A stretch of DNA of 64,000 nucleotides from Maritalea porphyrae (GCF_027213965.1 NZ_JAPWGX010000003.1:741464-805463); one strand, 5' to 3'; positions 8,778-17,998 are shown, counted from the first letter of the stretch. The notes: generated by a model from the sequence alone, not told the origin. A program made the numbers and translations.

Positions 8778-9725
8778 CTACAGCGTTTCTGATCGGTTTT
8801 GGCCGTCTTGAGCTTTTTGCAAAAGCATAATCGGCAACACCAACACCAACAGCATGATGATGGCGACAGCTGAGGCGGTCGGCCAATCGCGATTCCGGAA
8901 AAACTCATCCCAGAGCACACGCCCGATCATATTTGTGTCAGGCCCACCGAGCAGAGCGGGAATTACAAACTCACCAACGACGGGAATGAAAACAAGCATA
9001 CAGCCTGCCAACATCCCCGGGAGAGACAATGGCAATGTCACTGTTAAGAAAGTGGTGAACGGCCGCGCACCGAGGTCGCTTGAGGCCTCAAGCAATGACC
9101 CATCCAGTTTAACCAGGTTGGCGTATAGCGGCAGAATCATGAAGGGCAAATAGGTGTAGACAATGCCGATATAGACAGCAAAATCTGTTTGCATCATTAC
9201 CAATGGTTCATTGATGATGCCAATGCTCATCAAAAGATTGTTGATGTATCCATTGCCCTTCAGGATGCCTATCCATGCATAGACACGAAGCAAAAAAGAC
9301 GTCCAAAATGGCATAATTACCAACATCAACAAGATGTTGCGCCACCGTCCACTTGATCGCGCAATGAAATATGCCATCGGGTATCCAACCAACAGCGCAA
9401 AAATGGTTGAAAAGAATGCGATGCGCAACGAAGACCCATAGGCCGCGAGGTACAAACCATCTTCAACCAAATACTGATAGCTAAGAAAGCTGAAATTCAG
9501 CGCAAAACCTGATTCAGTGCCTTGAACGAGTTTGGAATATGGGGGGCGCGCAATCATCGCCTCGGCGAAGGAGATTTTTAGAACAACGATGAACGGAATC
9601 AGAAAGAATACGAGCAACCAAAGCGTTGGGACTGCAATCACCAGTCCTTTTCCACTCAAGCCAAATCGGGCAAGAAACCTAGCAGTCCACTGAAACGGTT
9701 TTGAGTTGACGATCGATTCTGTCAT
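8778..9725 (-). CDS. potH: Polyamine ABC transporter permease PotH
   Basis: This 315-residue inner-membrane permease pairs with PotI. It has an N-terminal helix (VIAVPTLWLLVFFLIPFIVV), a large periplasmic loop and an EAA loop reading EASSDLGARPFTTFLTVTLP. The motif VIPALLGGPDTNMIG near the C terminus is characteristic of PotH/PotB. Its start overlaps the end of potG by four bases (ATGA), indicating translational coupling, and potI follows after eight bases. The neighbouring gamma-glutamylputrescine-type enzymes suggest putrescine or a related polyamine as the substrate. Confidence 0.92.
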   Translation of the reverse strand: MTESIVNSKPFQWTARFLARFGLSGKGLVIAVPTLWLLVFFLIPFIVVLKISFAEAMIARPPYSKLVQGTESGFALNFSFLSYQYLVEDGLYLAAYGSSLRIAFFSTIFALLVGYPMAYFIARSSGRWRNILLMLVIMPFWTSFLLRVYAWIGILKGNGYINNLLMSIGIINEPLVMMQTDFAVYIGIVYTYLPFMILPLYANLVKLDGSLLEASSDLGARPFTTFLTVTLPLSLPGMLAGCMLVFIPVVGEFVIPALLGGPDTNMIGRVLWDEFFRNRDWPTASAVAIIMLLVLVLPIMLLQKAQDGQNRSETL

Positions 9726-10864
9726 GATTGGAGCACCACCCCAGCCGTTTCGTCCCAGGTTAGATAGACTTCTTCATCCCAAGAAATTGCTTCATCATCT
9801 CTGCGAACACGATTGGATTGTGTTGCTTTCACAACCTTTCCACTATCAAGCTTGATGCGGAACACACTCAGATTGCCCATGTAGGCAACGTCTTCCACCA
9901 TGCCTTTAAGGATGTTGGAATCGCCGTCAGGTCGTTTTCGATTCAAAATGAGTTTCTCAGGGCGAATGGCAAACCAGAGTTTTTGATCAGGTGAACAACT
10001 AACGCCGTGCCCCACATAAATCTCTGTACCTGCCTCTTGAGACTCTATGCGCACAAAGTCTTTATCGTCTTCCTTCACGCGCCCTTCAAACATATTCACT
10101 GAGCCGATGAAATCGGCAACAAATCTCGTGTTTGGGTATTCGTAAATCTCGGGAGGTTCGCCCACCTGGACGATTTCACCATAGTTCATGACGCCAATGC
10201 GAGTGGCAAGCGTCATCGCCTCTTCTTGATCGTGGGTAACCACCATAAAAGTGATGCCCAAGCTTTCTTGTATTTTGATTAGTTCAAACTGCGTTTCTTC
10301 ACGCAATTTTTTGTCGAGCGCGCCCAAGGGTTCATCAAGTAACAGCAGTTTGGGCCGTTTAATCAACGAACGTGCCAGCGCCACCCTTTGGCGTTGCCCA
10401 CCAGAAAGTTGATCGGGCTTGCGCTTGCCAAAATTGCTCATTTGAACCAAGCCAAGCATGTCAGCAACCTGGTCAGCTATTTCGGACTTAGCCACGCCGT
10501 CGCGTTTCAACCCATAAGCGATGTTCTGCTCCACACTCATATGTGGGAACAACGCATAAGATTGAAACATCATGTTTGTTGGCCGTTCGTGCGAGGGAAT
10601 TCCGGCCATATCTTGGCCGTCGATTTCAATTGTGCCTGAAGTTGGGGTTTCAAACCCTGCCAGCATTCGAAGCAGCGTCGATTTTCCACTACCAGAACCA
10701 CCCAATAGGCAAAATAATTCGCTGCGAAATACATCAAGGCTGACGTCATCAACGGCGATGAAATCGCCAAATTTCTTAGTTAGCTTTTTGATACGGATAA
10801 ATGGCTTTTCACCAGGCCGTCGCCAAGGTTTTTCATCAGCTGCAAGTTGTGTCTGCGCGGACAT
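9722..10864 (-). CDS. potG: Polyamine ABC transporter ATP-binding protein PotG
   Basis: This is the ATPase of the importer, about 380 residues. The Walker A is GGSGSGKS at 55-62, the Q-loop is FQSYALFPHM near 100-109, the signature LSGGQRQR is at 153-160, and the Walker B LLLLDEP at 173-179. The C-terminal TOBE region (IRPEKL, VEDVAYMGNLSVFRIKL) is where PotG-type proteins carry a regulatory domain. The ATG at 10864 has a strong GGGAGGA site; an in-frame ATG at 10876 is less likely. It is separated from potF by a strong hairpin. Confidence 0.94.
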   Translation of the reverse strand: MSAQTQLAADEKPWRRPGEKPFIRIKKLTKKFGDFIAVDDVSLDVFRSELFCLLGGSGSGKSTLLRMLAGFETPTSGTIEIDGQDMAGIPSHERPTNMMFQSYALFPHMSVEQNIAYGLKRDGVAKSEIADQVADMLGLVQMSNFGKRKPDQLSGGQRQRVALARSLIKRPKLLLLDEPLGALDKKLREETQFELIKIQESLGITFMVVTHDQEEAMTLATRIGVMNYGEIVQVGEPPEIYEYPNTRFVADFIGSVNMFEGRVKEDDKDFVRIESQEAGTEIYVGHGVSCSPDQKLWFAIRPEKLILNRKRPDGDSNILKGMVEDVAYMGNLSVFRIKLDSGKVVKATQSNRVRRDDEAISWDEEVYLTWDETAGVVLQS

Positions 10865-10892
10865 GGTTCCTCCCAAAACTTATCCATAAAAC

Positions 10893-10915
10893 GGAGAGGC
10901 GGAAACCGCCTCTCC
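10893..10915 (-). terminator. Intercistronic hairpin between potF and potG
   Basis: GGAGAGGCGG and CCGCCTCTCC form a perfect ten-base-pair stem with a three-base AAA loop. On the leftward transcript the stem is followed by GTTTTATGG, a weak U-tract. It lies just after the potF stop, so it probably stops or protects part of the transcripts and gives more binding protein than permease and ATPase. Confidence 0.75.
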
Positions 10916-10926
10916 AATATTCGCTA

Positions 10927-12012
10927 TTATTGACCAGTTTTGATCTTAGTCCAAAGACCCGTGATCATGCGGTCGGTTTTTTGACCGTAAACTGTTGAGC
11001 TCCAGAGCTTTTTCTTTACATCAGCAGTTGGGAAAATAGCAGGATCGCCAGTGATATCTGGGTCCACCAACGGCACAGAAGCCGCATTTCCGTTCGCATA
11101 CCAAACATAATTCGTAATATCAGCGGTAATTTGCGCATCCATCACAAAGTTGATGAATTTGTGCGCCGCATCTGGATTTGGCGCATCCACTGGAATTGCC
11201 ATCATATCAAACCACTGCAATGCACCCTCTTTTGGAATTACATATGCAATTTCAACGCCGTTATCCGCTTCAGCTGCACGTGCTTGTGCCTGAAAAATAT
11301 CACCGGACCAACCTACAGAGACGCAGATATCGCCGTTCGCGAGATCTGAAATATACTGCGAAGAGTGGAAGTAGCGAATGTTTGGCCGAATGCTAAGAAG
11401 CAGCTCGGTTCCTTTTTCAAAGTCAGCTGCGTCGGTCGATTTAGGATCGAGCCCAAGGTAGTTCATAGCAGCCGGCAACAGCTCGGTTGGGGCATCGAGC
11501 ATGCTGATGCCGCAAGCTGCAAGTTTTGACGAATACTCGGGATTGAATAGCAATTCCCAGCTATTAGTTGGCGCGTCGTCACCCAAAAGCTCTTGCACTT
11601 TGCCGACATTGAACCCAATACCGGTGGTTCCCCACATATAAATAACTGAGTGCTCGTTGCCAGGGTCGTAGCCCGCAGCACCGGCCATTAAGTCAGGGTC
11701 CATGTTCTTCAGGTTTGGCAGTTTGCTGAAATCGAGTTTTTGATAAACGCCCGCCATGATCTGCCGCTGCAAAAAGTCAGATGTGGGGACCACCACATCA
11801 TAGCCCGCGCTACCCGCCAGCATTTTGGCTTCCAACACTTCGTTACTGTCATATACGTCATAATTGACTTCGATACCGGTCGCTTCTGTAAACTTTGCGA
11901 TTGTATCTTCGGCAATGTAATCCGACCAGTTGTAGACGTTTAGCGTTTCCGCCTGTGCCCCAACTGTTGTTGCCAGTGCCATTAGTGGCACCAATACATA
12001 TTTGTTCTTCAT
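10927..12012 (-). CDS. potF: Periplasmic putrescine/polyamine-binding protein
   Basis: This 361-residue extracellular solute-binding protein of the PotF/PotD type delivers polyamines to PotGHI. A signal peptide ends at VGAQA before ETLNVYNWSDYIAEDTI, the conserved mature N terminus. Family motifs include VVVPTSDFLQRQIMAGVYQKLD, MWGTTGIGFN, CVSVGWSGDIFQA and YVIPKEGALQWFDMMAIP, where Trp and Asp residues line the polyamine cage. The ATG at 12012 has a GGGAGAAG site. It is encoded between the FAD oxidase and potG in the same leftward operon. Confidence 0.95.
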   Translation of the reverse strand: MKNKYVLVPLMALATTVGAQAETLNVYNWSDYIAEDTIAKFTEATGIEVNYDVYDSNEVLEAKMLAGSAGYDVVVPTSDFLQRQIMAGVYQKLDFSKLPNLKNMDPDLMAGAAGYDPGNEHSVIYMWGTTGIGFNVGKVQELLGDDAPTNSWELLFNPEYSSKLAACGISMLDAPTELLPAAMNYLGLDPKSTDAADFEKGTELLLSIRPNIRYFHSSQYISDLANGDICVSVGWSGDIFQAQARAAEADNGVEIAYVIPKEGALQWFDMMAIPVDAPNPDAAHKFINFVMDAQITADITNYVWYANGNAASVPLVDPDITGDPAIFPTADVKKKLWSSTVYGQKTDRMITGLWTKIKTGQ

Positions 12013-12038
12013 CCGACTTCTCCCTTTATCAGAACTGT

Positions 12039-13346
12039 TTATATTCCAAGTTTGTCTTTTAGTGCGTAGTACCAAGATCCCATTGTCGAATATGGCACCC
12101 GAAGGAGCCTCCCTCCCGGAAATGGAATCCAAGGTACGCTTGAAAAAACGTCAAATCGAGACATATCGCCATCGATTGCTTCTGCCAGAATCCGGCCAAA
12201 CAAGTGAGAGCCGGTGACGCCATGGCCCGAGTATCCATGCGCAAAATAGGTATTATTGTCCAAACGCCCTAACTGCGGAACGCGGCTAAACGAAAGCGCA
12301 AAGTTTCCGCTCCAAGCGTAGTCGATTTTGGTATTTGCCAATTGCGGAAATAGCTTGAGCATATTCGGGCGAAGTTTTCCCACAATGTCCGCTGGATCTG
12401 TGCCGCCATAGACCGTACCGCCGCCGAACAACAAGCGCTTATCTGCAGACAATCTATAATAATCTAGAATGTAGCGCACGTCTTCGACGCAGGTGTCGGT
12501 TGGCAATATACCATTTGCGATGTCATCTGATAGCGGCTCTGTCGCCATAATTTGTGTTGAAACGGGCATGACTCGCGATTTTAGTTTGCGTGATGCATCG
12601 CCCAGGTAAGCGTTTCCGCAAAAGACGATGGTCTTACATCGAATTTGGCCCTGATCAGTTAAAACAAGTTGGTCTGCGTCCGCTTTTTGCGTCGATATGA
12701 CTCGTGACATTTCAAAGATTTTGCCGCCGAGTTTTTCAATGGCCGCCGCTTCGCCAAGTGCTAGGTTGAGCGGGTGCATATGGCCGCCCGAATGGTCGAC
12801 CAAGCCACCAACATAAGCATCCGTTTTGACGTATGTCGCAATCTGCGCCTTATCTAGCATCTCATGGTCGTTCATGCCGTGCTTAGACCATAGCGCTTTT
12901 TTGGCTTCCAATTCACGCATTTGCTTTTGAGTAAACGCCGCAAAAACGTTCTTTTCTTTCAGGTCACACTTGATGTCGTAGGTTGAAATCCGTTCGCGAA
13001 TGATCTTGCCGCCTTCGGTGACCAGACCTCCGACAAAACCTGCAAACTCGTCACCATAGCGTTTCTGGATGGTGTCTAGACTTGCATTGAGCCCGTTGAC
13101 GATTTGCCCGCCATTGCGGCCAGAAGCGCCCCATCCAACTTTTGCCCCTTCGACCACCGCTACTTTATATCCGCGCTCAAGCAAATGAAGCGCCGTAGAT
13201 AGGCCGGAATAACCTGCGCCGACAACGCAAATGTCCGTCTGAAACTCTCCCACCAAAGCAGGGCGGTTTGGCGCCGGATTGGCTGATGCAGCATAGTAGG
13301 AATTGACGTGCTCTTGTTCACTTGAACTCGTGTTTGCGAGGCTCAT
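12039..13346 (-). CDS. FAD-dependent amine oxidase, gamma-glutamylputrescine oxidoreductase type (copy 1)
   Basis: This 435-residue DAO-family flavoenzyme resembles PuuB, which oxidises gamma-glutamylputrescine to the gamma-glutamyl aldehyde with release of ammonia and H2O2. The FAD-binding motif is VVGAGYSGLSTALHLLERG, followed by GWGASGRNGGQ where flavin contacts are made, and a C-terminal FAD motif YFAHGYSGHGVTGSHL. Its ATG shares one base with the stop of the upstream glutamine-synthetase-like gene (TGATG). A second homologue lies at 21573-22877. Substrate specificity is inferred from the operon. Confidence 0.87.
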   Translation of the reverse strand: MSLANTSSSEQEHVNSYYAASANPAPNRPALVGEFQTDICVVGAGYSGLSTALHLLERGYKVAVVEGAKVGWGASGRNGGQIVNGLNASLDTIQKRYGDEFAGFVGGLVTEGGKIIRERISTYDIKCDLKEKNVFAAFTQKQMRELEAKKALWSKHGMNDHEMLDKAQIATYVKTDAYVGGLVDHSGGHMHPLNLALGEAAAIEKLGGKIFEMSRVISTQKADADQLVLTDQGQIRCKTIVFCGNAYLGDASRKLKSRVMPVSTQIMATEPLSDDIANGILPTDTCVEDVRYILDYYRLSADKRLLFGGGTVYGGTDPADIVGKLRPNMLKLFPQLANTKIDYAWSGNFALSFSRVPQLGRLDNNTYFAHGYSGHGVTGSHLFGRILAEAIDGDMSRFDVFSSVPWIPFPGGRLLRVPYSTMGSWYYALKDKLGI

Positions 13347-14662
13347 CAAACGGTCTCCAAATAACTGGCGAACTCTCGGTCCGTCACTTGCCGAAAAATT
13401 TGGTTTAATTCTTGCTGCTTGCAGGAACTTAGGTTTTCGATCATTTGCTCGCTGAATATGGTGGGCAAGATTTTGCCGCCACAAAACGCGTCTATTGCGG
13501 CTTGCCAATTGGTTGGAATGAAGTTTTCAGATTTCTCATATGCGTTCCCAACAACTGGGCTTGGCGCCGACAATTTGCTCTTTATGCCATGCAAAGCGCC
13601 GCCGAGCACTGCAGCCAGGACCAAATATGGGTTGGTATCGCCGCCAGCGACGCGATGCTCTATCCGTCGCGCTTGATGCGGACCGCCGGGAATACGGATT
13701 GCTGCAGTTCTGTTCTCATATCCCCACGATATCCCGGTTGGTGCGTGCGTATTTTCAGCAAAGCGACGGTAGGAATTGTAATGTGGCGCGAAAATCAGCG
13801 TAGATTCTTCCATTGTTGAAAGCAGTCCGGCAATGGCAGACCTCATGACGTCGCTACCATCTTCAGTGCCATCGTCGAAAACATTGTTCCCGTCTCGATC
13901 CAAAACCGAGAAGTGCATGTGAAAGCCGTTGCCCGCGCGGTTTATGTATGGCTTAGCCATAAATGTCGCTGCCATGCCGTGTTTTTGAGCAATACCTTTG
14001 ACCGCGCGCTTGAAATAAAGGGCATCATCGGCCGCTTTCAGGGCATCATCTTGGTGGTTCAGGTTCACTTCAAACTGCCCTGCACCACCCTCAGAGATAA
14101 CAGCATCCGCTGGGATATCCTGTAGCATGCAGGAATCGTACAAAGCGTCCAGAAACTTAGAATTATCCGCAATAGCATCCAGCGAAAGCACATCATTCTG
14201 GGAAAAATCAAGTTCGCGCGAGTTTGGCGGCGTTGGCCGATGACCGGAGTTATCAACCAGGTAGAATTCCAATTCAGTCGCGACGACTGGTGTTAGCCCC
14301 ATCTGTTCGTATTTGCTCAACACGTCGGCCAAGGCATTTCGTGGGTCACCAAGATATGGGACACCCTCTGCATCGTGCATGGTTACTGGGATCAAAGCTG
14401 TTGGCCGATCGCTCCAATCTAATGGAACGGCACCGCGACTGGTTGCTAAACAGATACCATCTTGATCACCGCTAGCCATAACAAGTGGACTATCTTCAAT
14501 ATCGTTCCCCCAAATATCAACAGAACACGACGAAGTGGGCATGCGAATGCCTTCTTTTAGCACTTTTTCCATTGAGGAAGCGGCAAGGCGTTTGCCCCGC
14601 AACAATCCATTGATGTCGCAAACGCCGACGATCAGATTCACATATTCGTTAGGTCGACTCAA
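13346..14662 (-). CDS. Glutamine synthetase family protein, gamma-glutamylputrescine synthetase-like (copy 1)
   Basis: This 438-residue ATP-grasp-like glutamine synthetase homologue would ligate glutamate to an amine such as putrescine (PuuA reaction). The metal- and ATP-site motifs are readable: ATELEFYLVD, EGGAGQFEVNLNH, AKPYINRAGNGFHMHFS and NSYRRF. True GlnA residues around the adenylylation Tyr loop are missing, as in PuuA-type enzymes. No ATG fits; a TTG at 14662 has GGGAG six bases upstream. It is the first gene of the leftward operon, facing a GntR regulator across a palindromic operator. Confidence 0.88.
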   Translation of the reverse strand: MSRPNEYVNLIVGVCDINGLLRGKRLAASSMEKVLKEGIRMPTSSCSVDIWGNDIEDSPLVMASGDQDGICLATSRGAVPLDWSDRPTALIPVTMHDAEGVPYLGDPRNALADVLSKYEQMGLTPVVATELEFYLVDNSGHRPTPPNSRELDFSQNDVLSLDAIADNSKFLDALYDSCMLQDIPADAVISEGGAGQFEVNLNHQDDALKAADDALYFKRAVKGIAQKHGMAATFMAKPYINRAGNGFHMHFSVLDRDGNNVFDDGTEDGSDVMRSAIAGLLSTMEESTLIFAPHYNSYRRFAENTHAPTGISWGYENRTAAIRIPGGPHQARRIEHRVAGGDTNPYLVLAAVLGGALHGIKSKLSAPSPVVGNAYEKSENFIPTNWQAAIDAFCGGKILPTIFSEQMIENLSSCKQQELNQIFRQVTDREFASYLETV

Positions 14663-14719
14663 TTCAAACTCCCTGCCACATCACGAAAATTTTCAAACAT
14701 CTTGGCTATTTCGAAAAAT

Positions 14720-14747
14720 GTGATATCATTTTTATAAAAAGTATCAC
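14720..14747. promoter_or_regulatory. Candidate operator of the first GntR regulator
   Basis: GTGATA at 14720-14725 and TATCAC at 14742-14747 are inverted, with an inner TTTTTATAAAAA palindrome between them. A further GTGATA lies at 14778-14783. The site is midway between the divergent GS-like operon and the GntR gene, the normal place for autoregulation plus control of the divergent operon. Confidence 0.6.
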
Positions 14748-14777
14748 TAAGAGAAAAATTGTCAATCATTTAGAGAG

Positions 14778-15515
14778 GTGATATTGCCCTCCAGCATGAC
14801 AAAAATCGACGAAAAACCAACAGATCGCAATTCCCTTTTTCTGCACGCCAACAATCGGGAAAAAGGGGTAACTACTCAGGAGCATATTTACGCCCAATTA
14901 CGCGATGCGATCATGCTTGGCCGGTTTCGTCCAGGCATGTCTGTGACCATTCGCGGATTGGCCGAACTATTGAAAACCAGCCCCACCCCGGTGCGCGAAG
15001 CCCTGCGCCGCCTATCATCTGAAAATGGGCTCGAACTCTTGCCGAACAGAAGAATTGTTGTGCCGCGCATGACGGCAGAACGATTGGAAGAACTCATCGA
15101 AACACGTGTCGAGCTGGAGCGGTTTTCCGCCGTGCGTGCCCTGCCCTTTATCAACGACCGCCTCATTGACGAATTAGAAGTCATTGACGCAAGAATTGAC
15201 AAAGCGGTTTTGGCAGGTGATCGCGACAAACAGATAAGAGATAACCAACTATTCCACCGTACGATTTATTGCGCCAACCCAGACAATATCCGCATGCCCA
15301 TGGTTGAAAGCGTTTGGTTGCAGCTCGGCCCATTTTTGCGCATCGCTTTGCGCGAAATGGGCGATTTTTACAAGATTGACCGCCACAAAGAAGCGATAGC
15401 GGCGTTGCGCGCCCGCGATCCCAAACTACTTCGTGCAGCCATAGAGGCTGACGTGCGGGACGGCGTTGGCCAACTTGGACACGACGCCGTCGCCACTATT
15501 CTGAGCGAAGGCTAA
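14778..15515 (+). CDS. GntR-family (FadR/FCD) transcriptional regulator, copy 1
   Basis: This is a regulator of 239-245 residues. An N-terminal winged helix-turn-helix (HIYAQLRDAIMLGRFRPGMSVTIRGLAELLKTSPTPVREALRRLSSENGLELL) is followed by an FCD ligand-binding domain with the metal-ligand pattern (RDNQLFHRTIY...HKEAIAAL). It is divergent from the GS-oxidase-potFGHI operon and probably represses it until a polyamine or derivative binds. The start is uncertain: a GTG at 14778 overlaps a possible operator half-site, and the ATG at 14796 lacks a clear ribosome site. Its stop overlaps the stop of the convergent aldehyde dehydrogenase gene (CTAA). Confidence 0.88.
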   Translation: MILPSSMTKIDEKPTDRNSLFLHANNREKGVTTQEHIYAQLRDAIMLGRFRPGMSVTIRGLAELLKTSPTPVREALRRLSSENGLELLPNRRIVVPRMTAERLEELIETRVELERFSAVRALPFINDRLIDELEVIDARIDKAVLAGDRDKQIRDNQLFHRTIYCANPDNIRMPMVESVWLQLGPFLRIALREMGDFYKIDRHKEAIAALRARDPKLLRAAIEADVRDGVGQLGHDAVATILSEG

Positions 15516-16945
15516 GCGGGGACCGAGACCGCTTTGATTTCCAAGAAATCTTCGAGCCCATAATGGCCGCCTTCGCGCCCTGTGCCAGACATTTTGTAGC
15601 CACCAAATGGTGTGCCGTAGCCAATATCTGAATTGTTAATATGGACCATACCTGCACGAAGTTTGCGGGCAATCCGCATCGCCTTTTCGGGGTCATTGGT
15701 CTGCACGGCAGCGGCCAATCCGTATTCAGTGTCATTGGCAATGGCAATTGCTTCTTCTTCGGTGTCAAAAGGGATCAATGCCACAACGGGTCCAAACACC
15801 TCTTCGCGGGCGATGCGCATATTGTTGTTTACATTGCCAAAAACGGTAGGCTTCACATAAAAACCGCTTTTCACATTTTCTGGACGCCCAGTTCCGCCGG
15901 CCAACAAAGTGGCGCCCTCATCAATACCGGCCTGAATAAGCGCTTGCACACGGTCAAATTGCAATTGGCTCACAAGCGGTCCGATGTGGTACCCCTCCTC
16001 GTTGGGGTCTCCAACTTTCTGCCCGTTTGCCGCATCCGCTGCCACTTTCATGGCCTCGTTATAGATCGACCGCTCCACAAGTATGCGCGTTCTAGCGTTG
16101 CAACTTTGACCGGAGTTTGAAAAAACACGACGTGTTTCGCGCTTCACAACATCTAGCGCACCTTCTTCGTCAAAGATGATATTCGGCGACTTGCCGCCAA
16201 GCTCCAGGGTTACTTTTTTGACGTTCTCCGCAGCGTCTTTTGAGACGGCGATCCCTGCTCTCGTTGAACCAGTGAATGACATCATGGCCACATCAGGATG
16301 TTGGGAAAGTGCGGCACCTACATTTAGACCATCACCATTTACAAGGTTGAAAACGCCCGCAGGAACGCCAGCTTCATCCAAAATCTCAGCATACAAGATT
16401 GCGTTCAGTGGTGTGATTTCACTTGGCTTCAAAACAACAGTGCACCCTGTTGCTATGGCTGGAAGCACTTTCAACGCGATTTGATTGATTGGCCAGTTCC
16501 ACGGCGTTATCAAACCACAAACGCCGATTGGCTCTTTAAAAATCAAATCGCCATTTGGCTCTTTGGTCTCAAATTCAAATCGTTCAAGCGCGTCGATAAA
16601 GCCTTCAAGGTGGCCAACCCCAACGCCTGCTTGCGGACCATGGGCCAGCTTGTGCGGCGCGCCCAATTCCAGTTTGATTGCTTCTGCGACTTCGCCTTGG
16701 CGTTTTTTGTAGACCTCAAGAATTTGTTTGAGCAGGGCAAGACGCTCTTCTTTTGATGTCTGTGAGAATGTATCAAATGCTTTTTTTGCAGCCGCAACGG
16801 CTTTATCTACGTCAGCTTTCGAACCAAGCGAGATTGTTGCAACCTGTTTCTCGGTTGCCGGGTTGATCACATTGAAATCGTTGGGCACGGTTGGTGCCAC
16901 CCATTTGCCATCGATGTAGAATTCGCGTTTTTCAATCATAGTCAT
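15512..16945 (-). CDS. NAD(P)-dependent aldehyde dehydrogenase
   Basis: This 477-residue aldehyde dehydrogenase has the catalytic Glu in TLELGGKSPNIIF and the catalytic Cys in SNSGQSCNARTRILV, plus the cofactor motif FTGSTRAG. It also has the N-terminal ALDH pattern FNVINPATEKQVATI and the PWNWP stretch. In this setting it likely oxidises gamma-glutamyl-aminobutyraldehyde, 4-aminobutanal or 4-guanidinobutanal to the acid. The ATG at 16945 has GAGGAACG upstream. It lies 55 bases downstream of agmatinase on the same strand, so the two probably form one transcript under the TTTGATCAAA operators. Confidence 0.93.
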   Translation of the reverse strand: MTMIEKREFYIDGKWVAPTVPNDFNVINPATEKQVATISLGSKADVDKAVAAAKKAFDTFSQTSKEERLALLKQILEVYKKRQGEVAEAIKLELGAPHKLAHGPQAGVGVGHLEGFIDALERFEFETKEPNGDLIFKEPIGVCGLITPWNWPINQIALKVLPAIATGCTVVLKPSEITPLNAILYAEILDEAGVPAGVFNLVNGDGLNVGAALSQHPDVAMMSFTGSTRAGIAVSKDAAENVKKVTLELGGKSPNIIFDEEGALDVVKRETRRVFSNSGQSCNARTRILVERSIYNEAMKVAADAANGQKVGDPNEEGYHIGPLVSQLQFDRVQALIQAGIDEGATLLAGGTGRPENVKSGFYVKPTVFGNVNNNMRIAREEVFGPVVALIPFDTEEEAIAIANDTEYGLAAAVQTNDPEKAMRIARKLRAGMVHINNSDIGYGTPFGGYKMSGTGREGGHYGLEDFLEIKAVSVPA

Positions 16946-17000
16946 TTGGTTCGTTCCTCGAACAAAGTTCCGCAATCGCAGCTAATTTGGGGCATTATCG

Positions 17001-17948
17001 TTACACCGATTTTTGGGCCAAAAGACAAAGCCAATCATGTGCGATGGTTGCTGCTGCAATGGCAGTAATTTCAGAATGGTCATAGGCGGGCGATACTTCC
17101 ACCACATCCAGACCTATTAGGTTGAGACTACCTAGGCCACGTAGAATTTCAAGGGCTTGCCAAGAGGCCAAACCGCCAACTACTGGCGTGCCGGTGCCGG
17201 GAGCAAATGCTGGGTCCAAACAATCAATGTCAAAGCTAATGTATGCAGGTTGGTCGCTGGCGCGTTCTAAGATGCGCTCAATCGTTTTATCAACCCCGTT
17301 TCGATGAACCCAAGGTGAAGTCAGAATCTCAAAGCCCATCGTTTGGTCGTTGTGGGTCCGAATGCCCACTTGGATCGAATGGTTTGCGTCGATCACCCCT
17401 TCGGCAACGCCGCGCGTGAACATTGTGCCGTGATCTAGGTGCTCTGGCACCGCGTCCCATGTGTCACTATGTGCATCAAATTGGATGAGCGCAACGGGAC
17501 CATATTTTTCCGCGTGCGCTTTGAGAAGTGGATAGGTGACGAAATGATCGCCACCAAAAGTGAGCATTTTGGCGTCTTGAGAAATGATACTACGCGCATG
17601 GTTTTGAATGGTTTCAGGCACACTTGCTTGATTTTGCGGGGTCAGAAAACAATCGCCGAAATCGATCACAGACAGATTCTCAAAGGGATCAAAGCCGAAC
17701 GGAAACGCCTTTAGCTCTGCCAATTGAACCGAGGCGGCGCGAATGGCCTGCGGCCCCATGCGGCAACCAGAACGATGGCTAACGGAGCCATCATAAGGGA
17801 CGCCCGACACAACCACATCAGCGCCAGAAATATCTTTGCTGTATTTTCGACGCAAGAAGCTCAGCACTCCCGCATAGGTCATTTCTGGCTGCCTGCCATT
17901 TAGGCTGGCTGACTGGATTGCCTGATCGCCATTAAACTCATTAGACAT
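17001..17948 (-). CDS. speB: Agmatinase / ureohydrolase family protein
   Basis: This 315-residue arginase-superfamily enzyme should hydrolyse agmatine (or a related guanidino compound) to putrescine and urea using two Mn ions. The metal ligands are in GGDHFVTYP, DAHSDTW and SFDIDCLDPAFAPGTGTP. VSHRSGCRMGPQAIRAAS is a usual agmatinase-side motif. The ATG at 17948 (MSNEFNGDQ) follows a GGAGG-type site. Divergent from a GntR regulator across two TTTGATCAAA boxes. Guanidinobutyrase or guanidinopropionase activity is possible, since these differ by few residues. Confidence 0.88.
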   Translation of the reverse strand: MSNEFNGDQAIQSASLNGRQPEMTYAGVLSFLRRKYSKDISGADVVVSGVPYDGSVSHRSGCRMGPQAIRAASVQLAELKAFPFGFDPFENLSVIDFGDCFLTPQNQASVPETIQNHARSIISQDAKMLTFGGDHFVTYPLLKAHAEKYGPVALIQFDAHSDTWDAVPEHLDHGTMFTRGVAEGVIDANHSIQVGIRTHNDQTMGFEILTSPWVHRNGVDKTIERILERASDQPAYISFDIDCLDPAFAPGTGTPVVGGLASWQALEILRGLGSLNLIGLDVVEVSPAYDHSEITAIAAATIAHDWLCLLAQKSV

Positions 17949-17970
17949 GAAAATCGCCTCCACGATATAA

Positions 17971-17998
17971 TTTGATCAAATATTGCTTTTTGATCAAA
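17971..17998. promoter_or_regulatory. Paired TTTGATCAAA operators between agmatinase and the second GntR gene
   Basis: Two identical ten-base palindromes TTTGATCAAA sit at 17971-17980 and 17989-17998, centre to centre 18 bases apart, close to two helical turns. They lie just upstream of the agmatinase start and about 45 bases before the GntR start. A third copy precedes the second GS-like gene. Confidence 0.75.
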
